A DNA stretch of 64,000 nucleotides from Sphingopyxis sp. HIX (GTDB taxonomy: Bacteria; Pseudomonadota; Alphaproteobacteria; Sphingomonadales; Sphingomonadaceae), in assembly GCF_001468285.1 (NCBI RefSeq), contig NZ_LNSB01000001.1:124001-188000 (forward strand). The letters are read 5' to 3'. The notes under the pieces were generated by a model, which had not been told where the DNA came from, did no database searches, and was given only the letters and a program-made list of their open reading frames with translations. A program made the translations under genes and the position numbers. Positions 1 through 12,268 of the stretch are shown in pieces (the first letter of the stretch is position 1; each line of letters starts with the position of its first letter).

Positions 1-185
1 GGGCCGCTAGGCCCCTCATGCCTCGCACGGTGCGGATGGCGCAACGTTTGAGTGGGAAGCCGCTTCGCGGCCAGCGCGACATCTTCGTGTCTTTGCGTCT
101 TTGCGCGAAACAAAAAAGGAACCGGCCTCGCGGCCCCCGCCACGCCGCTTTTCAAGAACCGCATAGCCGTCTAGGACGAGAACGC

Positions 186-1415
186 ATGACCGACATCCAG
201 CGCAGCGACGTGATCATTTCCGGCGGCGGGCTCGTCGGGCAGACGCTGGCGCTTGCGCTCGCGCACCACGGGCTGTCCAGCATCACTGTCGATCCCGCCG
301 ATCCGGTCGCGACGATCGCGCCGGGTTTCGACGGCCGCGCCTCGGCGATCGCCAGCGCGACCTGGCAGATGTTCGAGGTGCTAGGCCTCGCCGATCGCCT
401 CGCGGGCCACGGCTGCCCGATCCGCGCGATCAAGGTCAGCGACGGCGGCCAATCGGGCGAGCTCGATTTCGAGACCGGCGAGGGCGATCCGGCGCTCGGC
501 ACGATGATCGAGAACCGCCGATTACGGCTTGTTCTGCGCGATGCCCTCGCCGACGCGCCGCTCGCGAAGCTGATCATGCCCGCGCAAGTGGCCGACCGCC
601 AGATCGGCCCGCATGGCGTGACGCTGACGCTCGCCGACGGCACGCAGCTTGCAGCGCCGTTGCTGATCGTCGCCGAGGGTCGCCGTTCGCCGACGCGCGA
701 CGCCGCGGGCTTCAGCATCGCCAACTGGTCCTACCATCATCACGCGATGATCGGCGCGGTGGCGCACAGCAAATCGCACGATCGCGTCGCGCACGAAATC
801 TTCTTCCCCTCGGGGCCCTTCGCCCTGCTCCCGCTCGTCGACGATGCCGAGGGGCGCCACCGGTCGGCCTTCGTCTGGACCGTCTCGGAAAGGGACGGCC
901 CCGGCTTCGCCAAGCTCGGCGACCGTGGCTTCACCGCCGAACTCGAAAAGCGCGCCGGCGACCTGCTCGGCACGATGGAGCTCGTCGCGCCGCGGATGAC
1001 CTATCCCTTGGGCTTCCACCACAGCGCGTCGATCGTCGCCGAGCGGCTCGTGCTCGTCGGCGACGCGGCGCACGGCATCCACCCGATCGCGGGGCAGGGG
1101 CTGAACCTCGGCCTCCGCGACGTCGCGGCATTAACCGAAGTGCTCGTCGAGGGCGCCCGTCTCGGCCTCGACCTCGGCGATGCGGCGCTGCTCGCGCGCT
1201 ACCAGCGCTGGCGGGGGCTCGACAGCCTGATGGTCAGCCTCGCGACCGACGGGCTCACCCGGCTGTTCGGCATCCCCGGCCGCACCGCCTCGGCGGTCCG
1301 CCGCGCGGGGCTCGGCGCGGTACAGCAGCTGCCGATGCTCAAGCGCTTCTTCATGGACGAGGCGCGCGGCGAGGCCGGCGACCTGCCGCGCCTGCTCGCG
1401 GGCGCCGAAGTCTAG
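186..1415 (+). CDS. UbiH/UbiF/COQ6-family FAD-dependent hydroxylase
   Basis: Flavin monooxygenase of 409 aa, the usual length for the family that hydroxylates the aromatic ring of ubiquinone precursors at the inner membrane. An N-terminal dinucleotide-binding loop (GGGLVGQT, residues 13-20) binds FAD, and the second FAD motif GDAAHGIHPIAGQG begins at about residue 292. An open frame extends upstream, but the segment before ATG 186 is Arg-rich and unlike the family, so this start is preferred. Which ring position it hydroxylates cannot be told from sequence. The neighbours look like core genome, outside the metal region. Confidence 0.9.
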   Translation: MTDIQRSDVIISGGGLVGQTLALALAHHGLSSITVDPADPVATIAPGFDGRASAIASATWQMFEVLGLADRLAGHGCPIRAIKVSDGGQSGELDFETGEGDPALGTMIENRRLRLVLRDALADAPLAKLIMPAQVADRQIGPHGVTLTLADGTQLAAPLLIVAEGRRSPTRDAAGFSIANWSYHHHAMIGAVAHSKSHDRVAHEIFFPSGPFALLPLVDDAEGRHRSAFVWTVSERDGPGFAKLGDRGFTAELEKRAGDLLGTMELVAPRMTYPLGFHHSASIVAERLVLVGDAAHGIHPIAGQGLNLGLRDVAALTEVLVEGARLGLDLGDAALLARYQRWRGLDSLMVSLATDGLTRLFGIPGRTASAVRRAGLGAVQQLPMLKRFFMDEARGEAGDLPRLLAGAEV

Positions 1416-1509
1416 GTATTTCTACCTAGGGCGGTGGCGCGCGCCCGCTAACCATGACCCCATAGCCTGTTCGGTGCGGCAAGACCGCCGCGCAGCAGGA
1501 GCCGGGACC

Positions 1510-2166
1510 ATGTCGGCGAACAGCGACGCCCTCGAACAGGCGGTGATGGACTGGATCGCCGCGCGCACCGCAAGCGATGCCGAACCCTCGCCGCGCCGCC
1601 GCGCGCAGGCCGACCGCGCTTTCGCGCGCCTCGCCGTTTCTGCCGCCCCGCGCATCCGCTATTTCATCCGCCGCTACGGGCTGGCTTCGGCGTTCGAGGA
1701 TGGCGAACAGGCCTGCGCGATCGCGCTCCACCGCGCGGCGCAAAGCTATGACCCGCGCCGCGCCGCCTTCACCACGCATATGAACTGGCAGATCCGCGCC
1801 GAATTGCAGGCGCTGCGCCATCGCCTGCATGGCGACCAGCGCCGCGCGCCGCACCGGCTTGCTGCCGAAACATTGTCGCTCGACGATCCGGCGATCCTCG
1901 ACCGGCTCGTCGATCCCGATGCCGAGCTCGCGGCGGAGGAGCGTGCATCGGACTATCTCGCCGGGCGCCTAGCTGACCGGCTCGCCGACGACTGGGCGCG
2001 GCGGCGCGACGGCGAATGGCAAAGGGGCAAGGCCAAGCTCGCGGCGCAGCGCTCGCTCGTGCGCCGCCACCTGACCGCGGTCGAACCCGCGGGTCGGCTC
2101 TGCGAAAGCCACCGCCATATCGTCAGGCGCGCCTTCGCCGACATCGCGCTGCGTATCGACGCCTGA
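1510..2166 (+). CDS. sigma-70 region 2-like protein
   Basis: A 218-aa protein. Residues about 75-105 (SYDPRRAAFTTHMNWQIRAE) resemble sigma-70 region 2, which binds core polymerase and the -10 element: the pattern is a Phe/Tyr-Asp-Pro turn, then F-T-T-H and W-x-I-R. A clear region 4 HTH was not recognised in the C-terminal third. ATG 1510 has a GGAG eight bases upstream and is preferred over the in-frame GTG at 1474. It may be a degenerate RpoH-like or alternative sigma factor. Function is inferred from motif only. Confidence 0.6.
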   Translation: MSANSDALEQAVMDWIAARTASDAEPSPRRRAQADRAFARLAVSAAPRIRYFIRRYGLASAFEDGEQACAIALHRAAQSYDPRRAAFTTHMNWQIRAELQALRHRLHGDQRRAPHRLAAETLSLDDPAILDRLVDPDAELAAEERASDYLAGRLADRLADDWARRRDGEWQRGKAKLAAQRSLVRRHLTAVEPAGRLCESHRHIVRRAFADIALRIDA

Positions 2167-2814
2167 TTATTGCAGCGTGGAGCGCCCGTCGTCGCCGCTC
2201 ATCCGGCCGAAGAATTGCATCATCTGCACGACCAGCTCGGCGCGCGCGTCGATCGTGTCGCATTCGAGCAGCGCCTGCTTCGCCGCGCCGTCGAACGGCG
2301 CGACCTGCGCGATGCCGTTGACGAGCGTCGCATCATCGAGCTGGCCAACCGCGTTCCAGTCGACGACATAGCCCTGCCTTTCGGCAAAGCGCTTCGCCTC
2401 GCGCTCGAGGCTCGCGCGCTCGATGCTCGCGAGCACGGCGTCTTCGTCCGCGCTCTCGATCTCGGCCTCGACCTGGCGAAAGGGGGTGGTGACGTCGAGC
2501 TCGCGGCGGATGCGAAAGCGCGCGACGCCCTCGAGCACCAGGTTGAAGCGCCCTTCGTCGAGCGCCTCGACATCGACGATCTTGCCGACGCAGCCGATAT
2601 CGTAAAGCGCGGGCGGCTCGCGCATTTCCTCACCCGCCAGCAGGCGCGGCTGGATCATCCCGATCTGGCGGTCGCGCACCAGCACCTCCTGCACCATCGC
2701 CGAATAGCGCGGCTCGAAAATATGCAGCGGCAGGTGCAGCCCGGGAAACAGCAATGCGCCGGGCAACGGAAAGATCGCGATCCGCTGAATGGTCAGGGGC
2801 GCAGTCTCGCCCAT
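2167..2814 (-). CDS. LON peptidase substrate-binding domain protein
   Basis: A 215-aa stand-alone Lon N-domain protein (starts MGETAPLTIQRIAIFPLPG). The IFPLPGALLFPG...LPLHIFEPRY pattern at residues about 12-35 is typical of the substrate-binding domain of Lon. No AAA+ or protease domain follows, so it is not a protease. ATG 2814 overlaps the stop of the thioredoxin-TPR gene as ATGA, indicating translational coupling. This pair is common in sphingomonads; a role in proteostasis is inferred. Confidence 0.9.
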   Translation of the reverse strand: MGETAPLTIQRIAIFPLPGALLFPGLHLPLHIFEPRYSAMVQEVLVRDRQIGMIQPRLLAGEEMREPPALYDIGCVGKIVDVEALDEGRFNLVLEGVARFRIRRELDVTTPFRQVEAEIESADEDAVLASIERASLEREAKRFAERQGYVVDWNAVGQLDDATLVNGIAQVAPFDGAAKQALLECDTIDARAELVVQMMQFFGRMSGDDGRSTLQ

Positions 2815-3725
2815 CAGCCGAAGAGAATCAGCGACAGGCGGCGGCGCTGCGCCGCGACCCACGGGTCCTCGAGGCCCACGGCCTCGAACAGCGCGAGCAA
2901 TTTGGCGCGCGCGGCGCCCTCCTGCCATTCGCGGTCGGCGGCGACGATGTGGAGCAGATTGTCGGCCGCGGCATCGCGCCGCCCTGCGCCGATCTGCGCC
3001 GCCGCGAGGTCGAAGCGCGCCTGATGATCGTCGGGGTTCGCCGCTACCGCGGCCTCGAACGCCGCCAGCTCGCCCGCGTCGGGGGCGTCGGCGGCGAGCG
3101 CGAAGGCGCTCTTCGCCTGCGCGATTGCGGGATCGTCGGCGATCTCGGCCGGAATCATGTCGAGCAACCCCCGCGCGCTCTCGAGGTCGCCCGCGAGCAC
3201 CAGCGCGCGGATCAGCCCGCCCTGCGCCGCGGCATTGTCGGGCGCGATGTCGAGGATCTGGCCGAAGATGCTAGCGGCACGTTCGCCGTCGCCCTCGGCG
3301 AGCACGCCCTCGCCCATCTCGATCAGCGGTGCGATTTCGACCGCGCGCGCACTCGCCGCGCTCTCGATCGGCAGCTGCGCGAGCAGCTGGTCGAGCATCG
3401 CCTTGATCTGGCTTTCGCTGCGCGCATTGGTCAGGTTCGCGACCGGCTGGCCCTGGAAGATCGCATAGACGGTCGGGATCGACTGGACCTGGAACTGGCC
3501 CGCGATGAAGCGATTCGCATCGACGTCGATCTTCGCCAGCACGACGCCCTTGTCGGCATAGTCGGCGGCGACTTTTTCCAGGATCGGGGTCAGCTGCTTG
3601 CACGGCCCGCACCATTCGGCCCAGAAATCGAGAATGACGAGGCTGGTCATCGACGGCTCGACGACGTCGCGGCGGAAGGCTTCGACGGCTTCCTTTTCTT
3701 GTGCGCTCAGACCCAAAGTGGCCAC
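2814..3725 (-). CDS. thioredoxin-TPR protein (YbbN/CnoX-like)
   Basis: A 303-aa protein with an N-terminal thioredoxin fold and active site WCGPC (C39, C42), a cis-Pro loop (SIPTVYAIF), then TPR-like helical repeats to the C terminus. That is the architecture of YbbN/CnoX co-chaperones. The start is GTG 3725, ten bases after AGGAG; a longer in-frame start at 3776 has poorer support. It is the first gene of a two-gene operon with the Lon-domain protein. Unlike E. coli YbbN, which lacks the second cysteine, CxxC is intact, so oxidoreductase activity is plausible. Confidence 0.9.
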   Translation of the reverse strand: MATLGLSAQEKEAVEAFRRDVVEPSMTSLVILDFWAEWCGPCKQLTPILEKVAADYADKGVVLAKIDVDANRFIAGQFQVQSIPTVYAIFQGQPVANLTNARSESQIKAMLDQLLAQLPIESAASARAVEIAPLIEMGEGVLAEGDGERAASIFGQILDIAPDNAAAQGGLIRALVLAGDLESARGLLDMIPAEIADDPAIAQAKSAFALAADAPDAGELAAFEAAVAANPDDHQARFDLAAAQIGAGRRDAAADNLLHIVAADREWQEGAARAKLLALFEAVGLEDPWVAAQRRRLSLILFG

Positions 3726-3908
3726 GGGGATACTGCTCCTGTTGGTATGTTGGGTCCGGCACCGGCCCGCTCTCATCCCGCTTATGTGGGATTTGGCCGC
3801 GATATGCCAACCCTATGCAGAAAATCGCAAACAAGGCTTGCCGACTCCGAAAGCCGGTGCTAATCGCCCGCCTCACCCGCTGGGAGCCACCCGTTTCCAG
3901 CCGCCAGA

Positions 3909-3983
3909 GCGGGCGTAGCTCAGGGGTAGAGCACAACCTTGCCAAGGTTGGGGTCGAGGGTTCGAATCCCTTCGCCCGCTCCA
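3909..3983 (+). tRNA. tRNA-Gly (GCC)
   Basis: Full cloverleaf. The acceptor arms GCGGGCG (3909-3915) and CGCCCGC (3973-3979) pair perfectly. The anticodon stem CAACC/GGTTG encloses TTGCCAA with anticodon GCC at 3941-3943. A T-loop GGTTCGAATCC is present, and the encoded CCA is at 3981-3983. The metal-resistance region begins about 200 bases downstream, and tRNA-Gly 3' ends are common integration sites. Confidence 0.97.
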
Positions 3984-4006
3984 GTTTTCCTAACAATTTC
4001 AGACAC

Positions 4007-4078
4007 TTACGCCGAATGGCGGCGTAATACGCGTCGTTACGTGGGCTCGATTTTTGCCTCGCGTAATAAGGACGTAAT
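4007..4078. repeat. TTACG/CGTAA repeat cluster next to tRNA-Gly
   Basis: Twenty-four bases after the tRNA lies a perfect 8-bp inverted repeat, TTACGCCG (4007-4014) and CGGCGTAA (4020-4027), with a 5-base spacer. CGTAAT recurs at 4023, 4062 and 4073, and TTACG again at 4037, giving five copies in 72 bases. No gene was seen between 3984 and 4178. Such short repeats beside a tRNA 3' end resemble integrase arm-type sites, but no integrase is present. The inverted repeat could also simply be a processing or termination hairpin. Confidence 0.5.
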
Positions 4079-4178
4079 ATGATGGGAGCGAGCTGTCGGG
4101 TGCCTCTAGGGCAGGATCGGCGACGTTGTTCGCAGAGGTCCGAACATTCTTCCGCCGATCCGACACGCCTCACATGCT

Positions 4179-4775
4179 CTAATCTTTCTGCTGTTTGGCC
4201 TCTTGGCGGGCGTCGCGAAGGATTTCGATGCCGCCCTTGATCGCGATCAGCGCAGTCGCAAATCCAACCAGAAGGTCCGGCCAGTTCGTACCGAGCCACC
4301 AGACGAGGACACCCGCGATCAGGATGCCGCCGTTCGAGATGAAGTCGTTGTAGCTGAAGGTTGTCGCGGCTCTGAGGTTGACGTCCGGATCCTGAATGCG
4401 CTGCAAGAGCTTCAGACAAGCATAGTTCACCACCGCAGCGACGGCCGACATGATCATCATTGTCGGACCGATCGGTTCGCTGCCTTCGAAATAGCGCCGT
4501 CCTACATCGAACAGGACGCCGGCCGCGAAGACCAGCAGCATGACACCCGATGCCGTGGCAGCACGGGTTTTCCATTTCAGGCCGTGGCTGAGCGCAACGA
4601 GGCTCAAGGCATAGACCGCGGCGTCGGACAGATTGTCGAGCCCATTGGCGATGAGCGCGCTCGAATCGCCGAGCCCGCCGGTTACGAGGAAGGCGATCGC
4701 GATAGCCGAGTTCAGGACGAGAACGATCTGGAGCGTTCGCTTTTCGCGTTCGCTCCCGGATGCTTTTTCATTCAT
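4179..4775 (-). CDS. short CDF-family cation efflux protein
   Basis: A 198-aa inner-membrane protein of the cation diffusion facilitator family, expected to export divalent cations by proton antiport. It carries a D-x3-D metal pair in TM2 (GLDNLSD) and FSYNDFISN in TM5, where canonical members have H-x3-D. It ends soon after the last membrane helix and lacks the cytoplasmic C-terminal domain of about 90 residues. ATG 4775 follows GGAG; the upstream in-frame start at 4799 is less likely. It lies downstream of czcA, across a terminator-like hairpin. The metal is probably Zn, Cd or Co. Confidence 0.85.
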   Translation of the reverse strand: MNEKASGSEREKRTLQIVLVLNSAIAIAFLVTGGLGDSSALIANGLDNLSDAAVYALSLVALSHGLKWKTRAATASGVMLLVFAAGVLFDVGRRYFEGSEPIGPTMMIMSAVAAVVNYACLKLLQRIQDPDVNLRAATTFSYNDFISNGGILIAGVLVWWLGTNWPDLLVGFATALIAIKGGIEILRDARQEAKQQKD

Positions 4776-4804
4776 TGCAAGCTCCTCAATCCTCACCATC
4801 CCTA

Positions 4805-4834
4805 AAAGGAGGCGGAACCCGCTTGGGTTCCGCC
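4805..4834 (-). terminator. hairpin between czcA and the CDF gene
   Basis: Perfect 10-bp stem GGCGGAACCC/GGGTTCCGCC (4811-4820, 4825-4834) with a 4-base loop. On the minus strand it is followed by TCCTTTTAGG. It is well placed to terminate or attenuate transcription leaving czcA before the CDF gene. Confidence 0.65.
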
Positions 4835-4892
4835 CCAGTCAGCACTCTCGGTTGCCGCCGACAGGGGGGAATGGCGGCCATCCGGGAGTGTC

Positions 4893-9330
<4,438 letters not shown>

Positions 9331-9334
<4 letters not shown>

Positions 9335-10566
9335 GGAATATTCTCCGCAAGGGGAGCCGCATCGAAGCGGCCGGTCAGGCGATCGATCTCCGCGAGCAAA
9401 TCGCGGTAGCGTGTCATGGCCTCGGCCCACTGACCCTGGATCTGGATGATGACGTCGGCGGCATCCTGTACGTCGGCGAACAGGAACCCGCCGCGGGCAT
9501 AGCCTTCGCGCACCTGGCCGAGCGTCTTCACCGCCTTGGGATAGACGTCGTTCATGATGCCCTCGGCCCGGACGCGTGCGGCGTCGGCATCGGCGCGCAG
9601 CGACGCGAGGCGCCGCAGCCGCTCGAGCCGGCTCGCTTCGGATTGGAACTCGAGCTGCCGCCGTTCGGCCTGCGCCCGGGCGATATTGCCCTGGTTGCGG
9701 TCGAACCGTCCGAGCGGGATCGAGATGCCGCCAAGAACGGCGACATCATTGGTCTCGCGAAGAAAGCGCGTGCCGCCCGAGACCGTATAGTCTTGGTGCG
9801 CACGGCTCTGCTCGACGACGACCTGCGCGCGGGCCCGGTCGACGGCGGCGTCGAAGACCGCCGCGTCGGCTTCGGCGAGCGGCGGATCGCGCGGATCGGG
9901 TTTCTCGATCCCCTCGGCGATAACGAGGCTGTCAGGCGTGCCGCCCCAGAAGGAGGTGAGCAATGCGCGTGCGGACTGCCGCTTCGCCTGGGCTTCCTTC
10001 AGGGCCAGTTCGGCTTCGAGAATGCGGGCATCGGCGCGCGTCTCGACGAAGAGCGGATCCTTGTAGCCGCGCACGCGCCTGATCGCTTCGGTCCGCATCT
10101 CCTTTTCAAGTTTGACGCGATCCTCTGCGATCCAGACCATCTGCTCGGCGATCTGGACGTCGATATAGGCGCGCTGCACTTCCTGGGCGATGTCGAGCCG
10201 GACGAGCCGCCACTGCGCCTCGGCGAGAACGACACCGCGCTCGGCAAGCGCCATTCGCGCCTCGCGCTTGCCCCCGCGTTCGAGCGGCTGCGAATAGGTG
10301 ACGGTGAGTTCCGATTGCCGGAACAGGCCATAGCCGCCCGTCCCGACGCCATTGTCCATGTCGACCGACACGGTCGGATTGGGACGGACGCGGGCTTGCA
10401 GCTGGTCGGCGCGCGCGGCGTCGACCCCCGCTTCGCCCGCTCTAAGCTCGGGCGATGCAGCGATGGCCCGCTCGACCGCCTGGTCGAGCGTTAGCGGCTG
10501 GGCCCAAACGGACCCCGCCAGCAGCGCAGCCCCGGCCAACAGGGCGGCGCGCATATGGATATGCAT
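9331..10566 (-). CDS. czcC: CzcC-type outer-membrane channel (operon 1)
   Basis: A 411-aa TolC-superfamily protein with a cleavable signal peptide (ending near VWAQ). Two helical outer-membrane efflux repeats begin with LTLDQAVERAIAASPEL. The trimeric channel completes CzcCBA across the outer membrane. ATG 10566 has AGGAG nine bases upstream; ATG 10554 is an alternative. The gene is translationally coupled to czcB. Confidence 0.93.
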
Positions 10567-10631
10567 GAATGATCACTCCTGAACGATTCGACTGAGCGCA
10601 GGCCGAAAAGGGGCCGCGCGGCAGGCGGCGT

Positions 10632-10970
10632 TCAGGCGAGGGGAGGGTTCAGGGGCGGTGCGAGCGCGCGCGAAGCGAGGCGCGTCGCGGGCAACGCAAA
10701 GTGCAGGCCGCCGGAAAAACAGGACAGATCGTCATGACCCGAAAGGGCCTGATCGGATGCGACCGGGCAATTATGGTGACTGCCGTGGAGGTCGGCGTCC
10801 TGCTGACCTTTTTGCGTGTCCTTGTCCGACGCATGGCCCGGCTCGACATGGTGCGAAAGATGCGAATCCGTCGCATGGTGCGTCATGCCCGCCATCGCCG
10901 GCGCAGCATTGTGGAGCCCGCTGAGCAGCAGGATGAACACAAGCAACAGGCGAAGGGTAGCGCCGGACAT
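10632..10970 (-). CDS. small secreted His-rich protein at head of czc operon 1
   Basis: A 112-aa protein with a signal peptide (LRLLLVFILLLSGLHNAAPAM), then a His-dense stretch (HHATDSHLSHH, GSHHNC) with two cysteines, ending APPLNPPLA. It resembles the CzcI-like leader proteins that precede czcC in other bacteria, but homology is inferred from size, composition and position only. ATG 10970 is preferred over an in-frame start at 11012. It lies between the DUF3703 gene and czcC on the same strand, so a periplasmic metal-binding or regulatory role is likely. Confidence 0.7.
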   Translation of the reverse strand: MSGATLRLLLVFILLLSGLHNAAPAMAGMTHHATDSHLSHHVEPGHASDKDTQKGQQDADLHGSHHNCPVASDQALSGHDDLSCFSGGLHFALPATRLASRALAPPLNPPLA

Positions 10971-11019
10971 GGTCGCGCCCCTAACAGCGAATGACCCGTT
11001 CCGGAAGTCCAAAACCGGA

Positions 11020-11424
11020 TCAATCGGTTCGCGCAGCGCGGCTCTCCGTCGACCGGGCCGTTTCGATCAGCGCTTCGAGGGCCTGCGGCATCGGCATCGG
11101 CTCGAAGGCGCTCACCCGCGCGCGACCATTATTCCCTGCGGGGAGGCGGCCGGTCAGCGAACCGAGCGGGACGAGCAGGAACCGCATTGCCTGACCGGTA
11201 GCTTCACGGGCATCGCCGAGCTCGATCGCATAGCGAAACATGTGCCAGTGGGAGGCGAGATGCGCGCCCATATAGGGCTGGCTCAATATATGTTCCCATT
11301 CCAGCGCCTGCCACGCAGCGGCTTCATCTCCGATTCGGCGTGATTCGCAAAACAGGCGATATTGCTCGCGCAGCAGCGGCTCGATGACGGCCATGCTCAC
11401 GGGATTTACTGTCGGCGGCACCAT
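11020..11424 (-). CDS. DUF3703 protein
   Basis: A 134-aa soluble protein of the DUF3703 family, recognised by the core HILSQPYMGAHLASHWHMF and the GN...GRARVSAFEPMPMP tail. Function is unknown; members sit next to metal-resistance and MerR genes. The conserved His, Trp and Met residues around positions 46-60 could form a metal or redox site (inference). ATG 11424 follows a GGGGA tract. It is the first gene after the CadR-type operator at 11462-11482, and so the probable leader of the czc-1 transcript. Confidence 0.85.
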   Translation of the reverse strand: MVPPTVNPVSMAVIEPLLREQYRLFCESRRIGDEAAAWQALEWEHILSQPYMGAHLASHWHMFRYAIELGDAREATGQAMRFLLVPLGSLTGRLPAGNNGRARVSAFEPMPMPQALEALIETARSTESRAARTD

Positions 11425-11454
11425 CCTCTTTCCCCCTTTTTTGTGCAGGGCAGG

Positions 11455-11486
11455 CTCTTGCACCCTGTAGTAGATACAGGGTCAAG
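11455..11486 (-). promoter_or_regulatory. MerR-family (CadR/PbrR-type) operator and promoter for czc operon 1
   Basis: Perfect inverted repeat ACCCTGTA (11462-11469) and TACAGGGT (11475-11482) with a 5-base spacer. On the minus strand a -35 TTGACC (11485-11480) is followed after 19 bases by a weak -10 CAAGAG (11460-11455), the over-long spacing typical of MerR-activated promoters. It reads toward the DUF3703 gene, 30 bases downstream. No merR gene is adjacent; the nearest are near 31.2 and 32.3 kb. Confidence 0.8.
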
Positions 11487-11840
11487 CCCTGATGTTCCGG
11501 CAGGACGCTGTGCCGCTCTGCGTCCGATTTACCCCCTCGTCTCACGGGAAGCATATCGCTCGAATGTCGTCCCGAACAAAGGAGGCGGGGGCCAATAGCG
11601 AAGCGATAGAAATAAGAGTGAAAGACAATTGTAGAATTATTGTGCTTAACGCGTGATTGTTCGGCCGATATCCTGTTTCTTGAGGCGCATCTGCAACTAT
11701 AGAGGGGCAAGGTGCACTGCTCTCTTACCTCCATGAGATAAAATTACGGAGCCGGTTCGGGGGTTCGAAGAGTGCCGCCGAAGTTGATTGAAAATCTTCT
11801 ACTTTTCACCGCGCCGTTTCGATGCTAGGGGCCGGTTTCA
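11487..11840. other. divergent intergenic region between the two czc operons
   Basis: No convincing gene. It is AT-richer than its surroundings. It contains an imperfect palindrome at 11625-11643, ACAAT and ATTGT arms around TGTAGAATT, which might be a regulator site for the plus-strand czc-2 unit. The promoter of the gene at 11841 presumably lies here, but no clear -35/-10 pair was found. Confidence 0.5.
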
Positions 11841-12203
11841 ATGCGACGGGTGATCCTCTTCCTCCTGACCCTTCTCCTTGCATCCGGAACGGTTGCGGGG
11901 TCGCTCGCACATGCGACCGAGGATCGGGCCGAGGCGAGCCTTTTCGTTGCTGTGATCGAAGCCGGCTGCGTTCCCGCACCGGCGATCGAAGGCGCCGAAG
12001 TCGACAAGAAAAAATCCTCTCCCGGCGAAAAGCAGCAGGTGCCTGCCGCCGCTCATGGCTGCCACGGTCACCATTCGGGCGTCCCGGCGGAATCGCTGTC
12101 GGCAGCGACCGAAACGCCTGCCCCTGAAGCGCATACGCGCATCCTGACGGCCGCCTTGCCGCCCGTCGCCTATATCGGGACGTTCCGCCCTCCAATCGCC
12201 TGA
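11841..12203 (+). CDS. small secreted His/Cys protein at head of czc operon 2
   Basis: A 120-aa protein with a signal peptide (LFLLTLLLASGTVAGSLAHA), a conserved-looking Cys, a HGCHGHH cluster near residue 73, and a short C-terminal Pro segment (GTFRPPIA). It has the same size, layout and position (just before czcC) as the proteins at 10632-10970 and 39178-39540, and is CzcI-like by context. A periplasmic metal buffer or regulator is inferred; no catalytic motif is visible. Confidence 0.7.
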   Translation: MRRVILFLLTLLLASGTVAGSLAHATEDRAEASLFVAVIEAGCVPAPAIEGAEVDKKKSSPGEKQQVPAAAHGCHGHHSGVPAESLSAATETPAPEAHTRILTAALPPVAYIGTFRPPIA

Positions 12204-12268
12204 CGCTCTAGGTCTGCGCGTGCCCTTCGCGTGCGCTTCTCCCTGGAAACGTCAGGAGTCTCCTTTTC

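Noticed and set aside
3271..4575. Long minus-strand open frame over the thioredoxin gene and tRNA-Gly
   Set aside because: It spans a certain tRNA and two better genes in other frames, and its translation resembles no protein family.
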